In this document: positions 23,991-32,271 of the stretch, piece by piece
How positions within the stretch are numbered: position 1 is the stretch's first letter
Layout: every line of letters begins with the position of its first letter
NCBI GenBank assembly: GCA_012728915.1
Contig: JAAYEC010000022.1
Span: 1 to 64,000, forward strand
Direction: 5' to 3'
DNA from: Deltaproteobacteria bacterium
Lineage (GTDB): Bacteria; Desulfobacterota; Syntrophia; Syntrophales; UBA2192
Length of the DNA stretch: 64,000 nt
Made by a program: the position numbers and the translations under genes
The notes under the pieces: generated by a model
Database searches by the model: none
Told to the model about the DNA's origin: nothing
What the model saw: only the letters and a program-made list of their open reading frames with translations

Positions 23991-26180
23991 ATGGAGAGCA
24001 AACGACGAAATATGGATGACCGGGCGGGCCAGTTTCTGTCCCGCATCGCGGCCTCCAGGGTCCTTCCTTCGCTGCCACAGGTGCTCCTGAAGCTCCTTGA
24101 AGCCTGCCGCAACGAAGAGACGACGATCAAGGAGATCGCGCAGATCATCAACAGCGATTCCGCCCTTTGCGGCAGGATTCTGGGGATCGTCAACTCCCCG
24201 TTCTATCGCCGCGCGGAAAAGATCGTCCGCGTCGACGATGCCCTGTTCCAGCTGGGGCGGGACGCCGTGCGCAGCATCGCCGTCAGCGCCTCCATCCACC
24301 ATGTGTTCTCCCGGGTCAACGGCCAGTCCCCGTTCAACATGAAACTCTACTGGCACCATGCGCTGCTCTGCGCCGTGCTGGCCCGCCGGCTTTCCGAAAA
24401 AACAGCGTTCAAGGCCCCCGAACTTTCCTTCCTCTCCGGGATCCTCCACGACGTGGGGAGGGTCGTCCTCTGGGTCCATTTCCCGGAGGAGTACGGGAAG
24501 GTGCTTGCAGACGCGGGAAACCGCTCGGAGCTGCTGCTGGAAGGGGAGGCCAGGATGGGGATCACGCACGCCGAAGTGGGCGCCTGGCTGCTGAGCCGCT
24601 GGGGTCTCGATGCCTTCACGATCGATGCGGCACGATACCACCACGAACCACTGGAGCGCATCCATGGAGCGTTCCCCCTCATCAAGATCGTCTATGCGGC
24701 GAACCTGCTTGCCGACATGCCCGACTCCGATCTCTCCCGGTCCAAGGTGGTGCGGGAGCTCTTCGGGCTCGGCTTCACCGATATCACGGACATGCTCTCC
24801 GCCGCCCGGGAGGAAGTCCGGGAACTCGCCGAGTCGCTGGGGATCCAGGTCGCCCCCGTCGAACTGCCGCAGCAGCCCCGCGAGGGAAAGGACGGGGAGC
24901 AGGGGGACGTCCTCGCCGGGGAGGTCCGCGACGTGGCGCTGCTGCAGACTGCCCTGCAGGGGTTGATGGACGCCGTCGACCGCGATGCCATCCACAAGGC
25001 GGCCCGGGAGGGCTTCGAGATCCTCTTCGGCACCCCGGCCGTCCTTCTGTTCGTCCACGACCGTGACCGCGAACTGCTCGTCCTGCGGGACACGGGGGGC
25101 TCCAGGCTCCCCCCCGGCCAGGAATTGACCATCCCCATGGGACGGAACGAATCGCTCCCCGTGCAGGCCCTGACCCGGCGGACGGTCCTGGGGAGCCGCG
25201 ATCTCCGTGATCGGGGAGCCCTGACGATCATGGACGAAATGCTCGTCCACCTGCTCGGCGGCGAGGAGATCCTCTGTCTGCCCCTGGTGACGCAGAAGGA
25301 AACCGTGGGGGTGTTCGTCATCGGCGCGGATCGGGCAGCCGTCCAATCCCTTGCGGCCGAAACGAGGCTGCTGACCCTCTACGGCGACCAGGTGGCCGTG
25401 GCCCTGAGGCTCGACCAGATGCGGAGGGCCCAGGCGCGCCTCTACCAGGCAGGACGCCTGGCCGCCTCGTCGGCCCTGGCGCGCAAGGTCGCCCACGAGG
25501 TGAACAACCCGCTGAGCATCATCAAGAACTACCTCAAGATCCTCGGCATGAAGCTCGGTCCGGACAACGCGGCGCAGGACGAGCTGCGGATCGTCAACGA
25601 GGAGATCGACCGCGTGGCGATCATCATCCGTCAGCTTACCGATCTGACCTCCGAGAAGGAGCGCGTGCGCCAGGCGGTGGACATCAACGGGCTCATTCGG
25701 GACCTGGCCGCGATCATCGAGAAGTCCTTCTCGGCGGCCAGCCGGATCCGTTTCCATCTCGACCTCGACCCGGCCCTCCCCGGGCTCGTCACGGACCGCA
25801 ACGGCATGAAGCAGATCCTCATCAACCTGCTGAAAAATGCGATCGAGGCCATGAAGCAGGGGGGCAGCCTTTTCGTGCGGACGAAGTTCCTGGTCTCGAA
25901 GGATCTGGAAGAGATGGCCGGCAAGGCCGGCGGCAAGGCCGAACAGCACATGGAGATCACCATTCGGGATGACGGGCCCGGAATCCCCGAGGCGATCCGG
26001 CAGCGTCTCTTCGAGCCCTACGTGACAACGAAGGGAGAGGGACACTCGGGGCTCGGCCTGTCCGTCGTTCACAGTATCGTCAGGGACCTGGGCGGCACGA
26101 TCCAGTGCGAAAGCGCCGAGGGAAGGGGGACGTCCTTCGTGATGCGCTTTCCCCTCAACGGGTCCGTGAAAAAAGCATGA
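23991..26180 (+). CDS. HDOD-GAF-histidine kinase signalling protein
   Basis: The 729-residue soluble protein has an HDOD domain (about 15-215; LPSLPQVLLKLLEACRNE, FYRRAEKIVRVDDALFQLGR, GILHDVGRVVL), a GAF domain (about 320-460), HisKA (ARKVAHEVNNPLSIIKNYL, phospho-His near 504) and HATPase (NLLKNAIEAMKQGG, RDDGPGIPEAIRQRLFEPYV, GLGLSVVHSIV). HDOD domains are degenerate HD phosphohydrolases used in regulation. An alternative start is at the second Met (residue 8). The next gene, 13 bp later, is a receiver-PAS-kinase-receiver protein, so the two probably form one phosphorelay. Confidence 0.88.
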   Translation: MESKRRNMDDRAGQFLSRIAASRVLPSLPQVLLKLLEACRNEETTIKEIAQIINSDSALCGRILGIVNSPFYRRAEKIVRVDDALFQLGRDAVRSIAVSASIHHVFSRVNGQSPFNMKLYWHHALLCAVLARRLSEKTAFKAPELSFLSGILHDVGRVVLWVHFPEEYGKVLADAGNRSELLLEGEARMGITHAEVGAWLLSRWGLDAFTIDAARYHHEPLERIHGAFPLIKIVYAANLLADMPDSDLSRSKVVRELFGLGFTDITDMLSAAREEVRELAESLGIQVAPVELPQQPREGKDGEQGDVLAGEVRDVALLQTALQGLMDAVDRDAIHKAAREGFEILFGTPAVLLFVHDRDRELLVLRDTGGSRLPPGQELTIPMGRNESLPVQALTRRTVLGSRDLRDRGALTIMDEMLVHLLGGEEILCLPLVTQKETVGVFVIGADRAAVQSLAAETRLLTLYGDQVAVALRLDQMRRAQARLYQAGRLAASSALARKVAHEVNNPLSIIKNYLKILGMKLGPDNAAQDELRIVNEEIDRVAIIIRQLTDLTSEKERVRQAVDINGLIRDLAAIIEKSFSAASRIRFHLDLDPALPGLVTDRNGMKQILINLLKNAIEAMKQGGSLFVRTKFLVSKDLEEMAGKAGGKAEQHMEITIRDDGPGIPEAIRQRLFEPYVTTKGEGHSGLGLSVVHSIVRDLGGTIQCESAEGRGTSFVMRFPLNGSVKKA

Positions 26181-26193
26181 ATCGGAGCAGGCC

Positions 26194-28155
26194 ATGACGG
26201 GAACCCCAAGAATCCTGGTTGTCGACGACGAAGTCCGGATGTGCGAGAGCGTGCGGATACTTCTCGGGGAGAGGAACTACCGCATCGAGACGTGCCCCTC
26301 CGCGAGGGACGCCGTGGCGTGGCTGGAGAACAACCGGTGCGACCTGATGCTGCTCGATCTCATGATGCCGGAGATGGACGGCTTCGACCTGCTGGACTTC
26401 GTCAGGGACCGGTATCCCGACGTGACGGTCATCATGATGACGGGGCACGCCTCCATCGAGTCGGCCGTGGAGGCCCTGAAGCGCGGGGCCTACGACTATC
26501 TCGGGAAACCCTTCGAGCACGATGAGCTCGTCAGGCGCGTGGAAAACGCCCTCGACCAGATGCGGCTGAGGACCGAACGCGACACCTTCCGGAGCCGGCT
26601 TGCCGCCAGCGAGGAGCGGTACCGCCGCCTCGTCCATAACTCGCCCGACATCATCTTCACCCTCGGGGCGAAGGGGGAATTTCTGTTCGTCAACGACACC
26701 GTAGAGGGTCTCCTGGGCTACGAGAGCGCCTCGCTGCGGGGAAAGGCCTTTTCCACCGTCGTCCACGAAGAGGACGCCGACAAGGTCCGGGCCTTCTTCG
26801 AGGCCGCGGTCACGGGAAGGCCCCTGTCGGACTGCATCGAGGTGAGGCTGCGCTGCCGGCCCAGGCCGGCCGCCGGGGAGGGCCTCTGCGTTGTGGAGCT
26901 CCGGGCCGTCGCCATGGAGGAGGTCTCCGAAGAGGGAGGGGGCGAAATCCGCGGCATCTACGGGATCGCCCGGGACATCACGGAACACAAGCGCGCCGAG
27001 CAGGAGAAACGGCTCCTCGAGGCCCAGCTGCGCCAGGCCCAGAAGATGGAAGCCATCGGCACCCTGGCCGGAGGGATTGCCCACGACTTCAACAACCTTC
27101 TCATGGCCATCCAGGGAAACGCCTCACTGATGCTCTTCGATCTCAGCCCGAAGCACGAGCACTACGAACGGCTGCGGAACATCGAAAAGCTCGTGGACAG
27201 CGGATCGCGCCTGACGGCGCAGCTGCTGGGCTACGCCCGCAAGGGCCGCTACGAGGTGAGGCTCATCAATCTCAACCAGACCGTGCAGGGCGCCTGTGAG
27301 ACCTTCAGCCGGACGAGAAAGGATATCCGGATCCGGATGGATCTCGAGCAAACCCTTGCGCCCATCGAGGCCGACGCCGGCCAGGTCGAGCAGGTTCTGA
27401 TGAACCTCCTCGTGAATGCCGCTGATGCGATGCGGGCCGGCGGGACGGTCACCATCCGGACGGCAAACACGACCCACGAACAGATGAAGGGCAAGCTCTA
27501 CAACCCGAAGCCCGGGAAATACGTCCTCCTGTCGGTGAGCGACACGGGCGTCGGGATGGACGAGAAGACGAAAGACAGGATCTTCGAGCCCTTCTTCACC
27601 ACGAAGGAAATGGGCCGAGGCACGGGCCTGGGCCTCGCGTCGACCTACGGGATCATCAAGGGCCACGGCGGGTTCATCGACGTGGAATCCCAGCCCGGAC
27701 AGGGCGCAACGTTCTCCATCTGCCTGCCGGCCTCGTCCAGGAAGATCTCCAGGCCCTATTCCGGCCGCGAGGGGATCATCCGGGGGCAGGGGACGGTGCT
27801 CCTGATCGATGACGAGGACATGGTCCTTGAGGTCGGACGGGCCCTGCTCGAGACCATGGGATACCGGGTCGTGACCGCGAAAGACGGTGAAGAGGCCATC
27901 CGGCTCTACGAGAGCCAGGGCAGCGGGATCGACCTCGTCCTGCTGGACGTGGTCATGCCGGGCCTGGGCGGCGGGGAGGTCTTCGACCGCCTCAAGAGCA
28001 TGAACCCGGACATGAAGTGCCTGCTGCTCTCCGGCTACAGCATCGACGGCGAGGCCACGGAGATCATCCGGCGGGGCTGCGACGGATTCATCCAGAAGCC
28101 CTTCAAGCTGCGCGATCTCTCCAGGAGCATCCGCGAGATCCTGCACCACCCGTGA
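26194..28155 (+). CDS. Hybrid sensor kinase: receiver-PAS-HisKA-HATPase-receiver
   Basis: The 653-residue protein has an N-terminal receiver ([20 protein letters not shown] with phospho-Asp 55, [20 protein letters not shown] near 104), a PAS domain (about 130-265), a kinase core ([13 protein letters not shown], phospho-His near 292; [34 protein letters not shown]) and a second receiver (about 532-650; [17 protein letters not shown]). It is cytoplasmic. Having receivers at both ends suggests it accepts phosphate from the HDOD kinase encoded just upstream and has internal transfer. No DNA-binding output domain is present. Confidence 0.9.
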   Translation: MTGTPRILVVDDEVRMCESVRILLGERNYRIETCPSARDAVAWLENNRCDLMLLDLMMPEMDGFDLLDFVRDRYPDVTVIMMTGHASIESAVEALKRGAYDYLGKPFEHDELVRRVENALDQMRLRTERDTFRSRLAASEERYRRLVHNSPDIIFTLGAKGEFLFVNDTVEGLLGYESASLRGKAFSTVVHEEDADKVRAFFEAAVTGRPLSDCIEVRLRCRPRPAAGEGLCVVELRAVAMEEVSEEGGGEIRGIYGIARDITEHKRAEQEKRLLEAQLRQAQKMEAIGTLAGGIAHDFNNLLMAIQGNASLMLFDLSPKHEHYERLRNIEKLVDSGSRLTAQLLGYARKGRYEVRLINLNQTVQGACETFSRTRKDIRIRMDLEQTLAPIEADAGQVEQVLMNLLVNAADAMRAGGTVTIRTANTTHEQMKGKLYNPKPGKYVLLSVSDTGVGMDEKTKDRIFEPFFTTKEMGRGTGLGLASTYGIIKGHGGFIDVESQPGQGATFSICLPASSRKISRPYSGREGIIRGQGTVLLIDDEDMVLEVGRALLETMGYRVVTAKDGEEAIRLYESQGSGIDLVLLDVVMPGLGGGEVFDRLKSMNPDMKCLLLSGYSIDGEATEIIRRGCDGFIQKPFKLRDLSRSIREILHHP

Positions 28156-28244
28156 CACCCGGGGAACGGGGGGCTCGGAAAAAAGCATTCTCCCTCCGCC
28201 CCGGCCCTGTCTCCTTTCTTCTGCGTCTTTCTTTTTCCCCCGAA

Positions 28245-29117
28245 ATGTACTATGCATGCGAAGGCGATGCCCGGCCGTGCCGGCCGGGCGATTCCTGCGC
28301 CCGGACGTGCCCCGTGACCGACGATGGACTGAACGGGAGAATCGAAAAACTGGCCGCGCTGATTGCCGGGTCGAGCCGGATCGTGGTCTTCACCGGGGCC
28401 GGCGTGAGCACGGAGTCGGGCATCCCCGACTTCCGCAGCCCCGGGGGCATCTGGGACCGCTTCGACCCCGAGGAGTTCACCATCTTCCGCTTCCTCGAGA
28501 GCCCCGGGACGCGCCTCAAGCAGTGGAGGCTCCTCATCGAGAGCGGCCTCATCGCCAACGCGGAGCCCAACCGGGCCCATCTGGCCGTGGCCGAGCTGGA
28601 GAGGCTCGGGAAGCTCGATTGCGTCATCACGCAGAACATCGACAATCTCCACCAGAAGGCGGGCAATGCGCCCGACAGGGTTTACGAACTCCACGGGACC
28701 ATGAACCACGCCCGGTGCCTGGGCTGCCGGCAGCGGTATGCCATGGACGATCTTCTTCCCCGCCTCCGGCTCGATGAGGGGGCGCCCCTGTGCCCCGCCT
28801 GCGACGGCATCCTCAAACCCGACGTGATTTTCTTCGGGGAGCAGCTTCCCGCCGAGGCGCTGCGGCAGGCGGTCGAGCGCTCCCGCCGGTGCGACCTGCT
28901 CATCGTCGTAGGCTCTTCGCTGGTCGTCTACCCGGCTGCTTACATGCCCGTGTATGCCAGGGAGGCGGGGGCCGCCGTCGCCATCGTCAACCTCACCGCG
29001 ACGGATTTCGATCCCCAGGCCGATGTGGTCATTCACGGAAAGGCCGGGGAGATCATGCCGCTGGTCCTCGAGGCGGTGAGGCGAAACCTGGGGATGACCG
29101 GCGGGACTGCCGCCTGA
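28245..29117 (+). CDS. Sirtuin (SIR2 family NAD-dependent protein deacylase)
   Basis: The 290-residue form from ATG 28245 carries a short Cys-rich N-terminal stretch (C5, C12, C18, C22) before the sirtuin core. A GTG at 28314 gives a more usual 267 residues; neither start has a strong ribosome site. The core is complete: FTGAGVSTESGIPDFRSPGG, TQNIDNLHQKAG, the catalytic-His segment YELHGTMNHA, two zinc CxxC pairs (CLGC and CPAC), and VVGSSLVVYPAA. It removes acyl groups from lysines using NAD. NRDE, TrpF-like, Nudix and HDAC-like genes follow on the same strand. Confidence 0.88.
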   Translation: MYYACEGDARPCRPGDSCARTCPVTDDGLNGRIEKLAALIAGSSRIVVFTGAGVSTESGIPDFRSPGGIWDRFDPEEFTIFRFLESPGTRLKQWRLLIESGLIANAEPNRAHLAVAELERLGKLDCVITQNIDNLHQKAGNAPDRVYELHGTMNHARCLGCRQRYAMDDLLPRLRLDEGAPLCPACDGILKPDVIFFGEQLPAEALRQAVERSRRCDLLIVVGSSLVVYPAAYMPVYAREAGAAVAIVNLTATDFDPQADVVIHGKAGEIMPLVLEAVRRNLGMTGGTAA

Positions 29118-29130
29118 GGGAATCGGGATC

Positions 29131-29913
29131 ATGTGCCTGTTTTTCTGCGCCTTCGAGATTCACCCGACCTACCGGCTCATCATCGCGGCCAACCGGGACG
29201 AGTTCTACGAGAGGCCTTCGCAGCCCGCCGCATTCTGGTCTGAGGCCCCGGAACTGCTCGCAGGCAGGGATCTCCGCGGGGGCGGCACCTGGTTCGGCAT
29301 CACCCGTTCTGGCCGCATCGCCGCCGTGACGAATTACCGGGATCCCCGCTCTCACCGCGACGACGCCCCCTCGCGCGGGCGTCTGCTCACGGACTACCTC
29401 CTCGGCCGCGCGGAGGCGGCCCGCTACCTCGCGCAGCTCAGGTCGAAGGCGGCCGCCTACAACGGGTTCAATCTCGTCCTCGGGACGGCCCGGGAGCTCT
29501 ACTACTACTCGAACCGGAGGGGCGGCGTGATTGCGCTCACCCCGGGGCTCTACGGCCTGAGCAACCACCTTCTCGACACGCCCTGGCCGAAGGTGGCCCA
29601 TGGAAAAGAGGCCATCGGCGACCTCCTGTCCCGGGCAGGGGACCCGGACCCCGAGGCGCTCTTCGACATCCTGTCGGACCGCGCCGTCGCCGACGACCGC
29701 CTGCTGCCGGACACCGGCGTCGGTCTGGAGTGGGAGAGGCTCCTGTCGGCGCGGTTCATCGCGAGCCCCGCATACGGGACCCGCTCGTCCACCCTGCTCT
29801 TCGTGGACCGGCAGGACCGGGCGACGTTCATCGAACGCAGCTTCAATGCGAACCCGGAACCGCTCGGGACGGCTCGTTTCGAATTCGTCCTGTCCCGGGA
29901 CGACGGGGCCTGA
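29131..29913 (+). CDS. NRDE family protein (TANGO2-like)
   Basis: The 260-residue protein starts MCLFFCAFEIHPTYRLIIAA and has the defining ANRDEFYERP (NRDE at about 23-26), then GGTWFGITRSGRIAAVTNYR, FNLVLGTARELYYYSNR, LYGLSNHLLDTPWPKV and a C-terminal FIERSF. The family is widespread and linked to the eukaryotic TANGO2 protein; proposed roles include heme or lipid handling, without a settled reaction. It begins 13 bp after the sirtuin stop. The Cys2-Leu start may form an N-terminal nucleophile once Met is removed, as the family belongs to the Ntn-like group by proposal. Confidence 0.86.
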   Translation: MCLFFCAFEIHPTYRLIIAANRDEFYERPSQPAAFWSEAPELLAGRDLRGGGTWFGITRSGRIAAVTNYRDPRSHRDDAPSRGRLLTDYLLGRAEAARYLAQLRSKAAAYNGFNLVLGTARELYYYSNRRGGVIALTPGLYGLSNHLLDTPWPKVAHGKEAIGDLLSRAGDPDPEALFDILSDRAVADDRLLPDTGVGLEWERLLSARFIASPAYGTRSSTLLFVDRQDRATFIERSFNANPEPLGTARFEFVLSRDDGA

Positions 29914-29923
29914 GGGACGGGAC

Positions 29924-30616
29924 GTGGCGGGGATTATCCAGATCGCCGGCGCCCGGAGCCTTGACGAGTCGCGGATGATCCTGGAGGCAGGCGCGGACTG
30001 GCTCGGCTTTCCCCTGCGGCTCGAGCATCACGAAGAGGACCTGCCCGAGGGGGACGTCTCGGCGATCGTCTCCGCGCTCGGCCTTGCGGACCGGGCGGTC
30101 CTCATCACGTATCTGAACCGCGCGGCGGACATCGCCGCACTGGCTGTCCGGACCGGCTGCCGGCGGGTGCAGCTGCACGGCGACATCGCGGCGGGAGAGG
30201 CGCAGAGGCTCAGGGAGAGCGAGGCAGGACTCTTCCTGATCAAGGCCCTCGTCGTGCAGCCGGGCAATCTCGACGCGCTGCTGCAGGACGTGCGGGAATT
30301 CAGCCCCCTGGTGCATGCCTTCATCACGGACACCCGGGACCCGCAGACGGGGGCGCGAGGCGCCACGGGGAAGACGCACGACTGGGGCTCGAGCCGCCGG
30401 ATTGTCGACGCCTCGCCCCGGCCGGTGATCCTGGCTGGCGGCCTGACGCCGGAGAACGTGGGCCGGGCCATCGCGCAGGTCCGGCCGGCAGGCGTTGACG
30501 CCCACACGGGCGTCGAGGCCCCCGACGGGGGGAAGGACCCTGCCCGGGTCGCGGCGTTTGTCGGGGAGGCGCGCAGGGCGTTTACCCTCTTGAAAGGGGT
30601 TCGCTGCGGTCGATGA
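29924..30616 (+). CDS. TrpF-like phosphoribosylanthranilate isomerase family protein
   Basis: The start is a GTG at 29924 behind GAGGGACGGGAC, giving 230 residues. It has the TIM-barrel pattern of TrpF: IQIAGARSLDESRMILEAGADWLGFPL, CRRVQLHGD, LIKALVVQ, HAFITDTRDPQTGARGATGKTHDW, ILAGGLTPENV and GVDAHTGVE. The usual catalytic CGxT at strand 1 reads IAGA here, so the general-base Cys is absent, while the Asp segment ITDTR is kept. Other trp genes are absent nearby. It may therefore be a paralog with another substrate. It overlaps the Nudix gene by 4 bp. Confidence 0.75.
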   Translation: MAGIIQIAGARSLDESRMILEAGADWLGFPLRLEHHEEDLPEGDVSAIVSALGLADRAVLITYLNRAADIAALAVRTGCRRVQLHGDIAAGEAQRLRESEAGLFLIKALVVQPGNLDALLQDVREFSPLVHAFITDTRDPQTGARGATGKTHDWGSSRRIVDASPRPVILAGGLTPENVGRAIAQVRPAGVDAHTGVEAPDGGKDPARVAAFVGEARRAFTLLKGVRCGR

Positions 30617-31068
30617 GCGAGGGGACCGGACAATCGGGGCGCGAATACCGGGAGCTTCCCCGCGTGGGGGTGGGCGCGATCGTGATCCACGAGGGGAAAA
30701 TTCTTCTCGTGAAGCGGGCAAGCCCGCCGGGGAAGGGCTTCTGGGCCATCCCGGGCGGGCTCGTCGAGCTGGGCGAAACGGTGCGCGAGGCGGCCGAGCG
30801 GGAACTCCTGGAAGAGACGGGGGTGAAGGTGCGGGCCGGGGAGGTCTTCTGCGTCTTCGACTTCATCGACCGGGATGTCGCCGGGGGAATCAGGTACCAT
30901 TACGTCATCGTCGATTTCCTGGCCGATTACCTGGGAGGGGAGCCGCGCGCCGCAGACGACGCGAGCGAGGCGCGCTGGGTGCCGCCGGAAGAGGCTTCAG
31001 CGCTCAATCTCTCTCCCGCGACGCGCAGGCTGCTCAGGCAGATGAAATTCATAAAAGACGGGGCATAG
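30613..31068 (+). CDS. Nudix hydrolase (ADP-ribose/NADH pyrophosphatase-like)
   Basis: The 151-residue protein starts at an ATG that overlaps the TrpF-like stop (ATGA). The Nudix box is intact: GLVELGETVREAAERELLEETGV, here cited as residues about 53-75, with the REL-EETG core. The leading YRELPRVGVGAIVIHEGKILLVKRA strand pattern matches the small ADP-ribose or nucleotide-sugar pyrophosphatases. Given the sirtuin four genes upstream, hydrolysis of ADP-ribose derivatives is a reasonable guess, but the substrate is not visible in sequence. Confidence 0.85.
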   Translation: MSEGTGQSGREYRELPRVGVGAIVIHEGKILLVKRASPPGKGFWAIPGGLVELGETVREAAERELLEETGVKVRAGEVFCVFDFIDRDVAGGIRYHYVIVDFLADYLGGEPRAADDASEARWVPPEEASALNLSPATRRLLRQMKFIKDGA

Positions 31069-31093
31069 GGTCCAGGGTTCAGGGTTCAGGGCA
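31067..31093 (+). repeat. Short intergenic AGGGTTC repeat
   Basis: The run AGGGTCCAGGGTTCAGGGTT continues to 31093 with a third copy. It lies between the Nudix and HDAC-like genes and matches the family at 18203 and 21192. Confidence 0.55.
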
Positions 31094-31173
31094 AGACAAA
31101 GAAAGACATCCGATCCGTCTTTCCCGTAATCCGACACCCGATGTCCGATGCCCGTATGAAGGGAGGTACGGGG

Positions 31174-31920
31174 ATGAAAGTGGTCTGGAGCGAGAAGTTT
31201 ATCGATTCCTACACGATGGACCCGGCGGCCGCGTCGGGGCGAATGGAGGCCATTCTCGACGTCATCCGGGACAAGGTCAGCTTCGTGGAGGCGAACCCGG
31301 CAAGCGAGGGGGACATTGCCGCCTGCCACACGAGCGCGCACATCGCCTATATCCGGCAGATCGGCATCTACGAGATTGCCGCGCTGGCCGCGGGCGGCGC
31401 CATCCAGGCCGCCGAGATCGGGATGAAGGAACCCTGCTTCGGCCTGATCCGGCCCCCGGGGCACCACGCGTCCGCCAACAGCTGCTGGGGCTTCTGCTAC
31501 TTCAACAACATGGCGATCGCCCTGGAGAAGCTCAAGAAGGACGGCAAGATCAGGAAGGCCCTCGTGCTGGATATCGATCTGCACTTCGGGGATGGGACGG
31601 TGAACATCCTCGGGGGCAAGGGCTACGTCACCCTTGTCAACCCCTCGTCAAACTCCCCGGCGGACTTTCTCCGGCAGGTCGAAAAACCCCTGGCGTCGGA
31701 GACGTACGACGTGATCGGCATCTCCGCGGGGTTCGACTACGCCCGGGAGGACTGGGGCGGCGTTCTCGGCGAATCCGATTACACCGACATCGGCCGGATG
31801 GTCCGCGAGACGGCTCGCAGGACAGGCGCGGGGTTCTTCGCCATCCTCGAGGGCGGCTACAACCACCGCGTCCTCGGTCACAATTGCATGGCCCTGCTGG
31901 AGGGCATGCGGGAAGACTAA
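31174..31920 (+). CDS. Histone-deacetylase-superfamily (acetoin utilisation / acetylpolyamine amidohydrolase-like) protein
   Basis: The start at 31174 follows GGGAGG; the product has 248 residues, shorter than the usual ~310-340. Catalytic features are present: RPPGHHA (the two active-site His), the zinc ligands in DIDLHFGDG (Asp and His) and SAGFD, and the EGGYN tyrosine. The second His of the usual LHHG pair is Phe. Members remove acetyl groups from lysine or polyamines. With the sirtuin at 28245 this places two unrelated deacetylase families in one 3.7-kb stretch. Confidence 0.82.
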   Translation: MKVVWSEKFIDSYTMDPAAASGRMEAILDVIRDKVSFVEANPASEGDIAACHTSAHIAYIRQIGIYEIAALAAGGAIQAAEIGMKEPCFGLIRPPGHHASANSCWGFCYFNNMAIALEKLKKDGKIRKALVLDIDLHFGDGTVNILGGKGYVTLVNPSSNSPADFLRQVEKPLASETYDVIGISAGFDYAREDWGGVLGESDYTDIGRMVRETARRTGAGFFAILEGGYNHRVLGHNCMALLEGMRED

Positions 31921-32271
31921 AAAACAAGAAACGCACGGGAAGAGAGATCTGCCGCATTTCCGCCGCCGGTCCCCCTGCGGCGGGCGACTCTCTTCGAGTG
32001 CGTCCATGCGCCTTTCCGGAGAAAGGGTCGAACTGCGCGGAACGCGTCTCCTCATTCGCCCATGGCGGAGGATTCACGAGGTCCCGCCCCGCGACAGAAC
32101 CGGGCTATTGAGTTGTCGCTGTCAATCTCAATCCTGGAACGGTCCTCACCTCCCTGCGTGATCTCTGCTTTAATCTACCGGCGGGATCGGGACTGTCAAG
32201 GGGAGCCCGCCGACGGCGGGACCCGGCTTGCCTTCTCCGGCTTGAAGGCCGCGCTCAAGCTCGCCAGCCGT
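31921..32271. other. Convergent intergenic region, no gene seen
   Basis: This 351-bp spacer lies between the HDAC-like stop and the mnmE stop. I found no clear hairpin terminator, repeat or small gene in it. Confidence 0.45.

Noticed and set aside
29600-29923. Extended N-terminus for the TrpF-like protein
   Set aside because: The upstream part overlaps the NRDE gene in another frame; GTG 29924 behind a ribosome site gives a standard TrpF-length protein.
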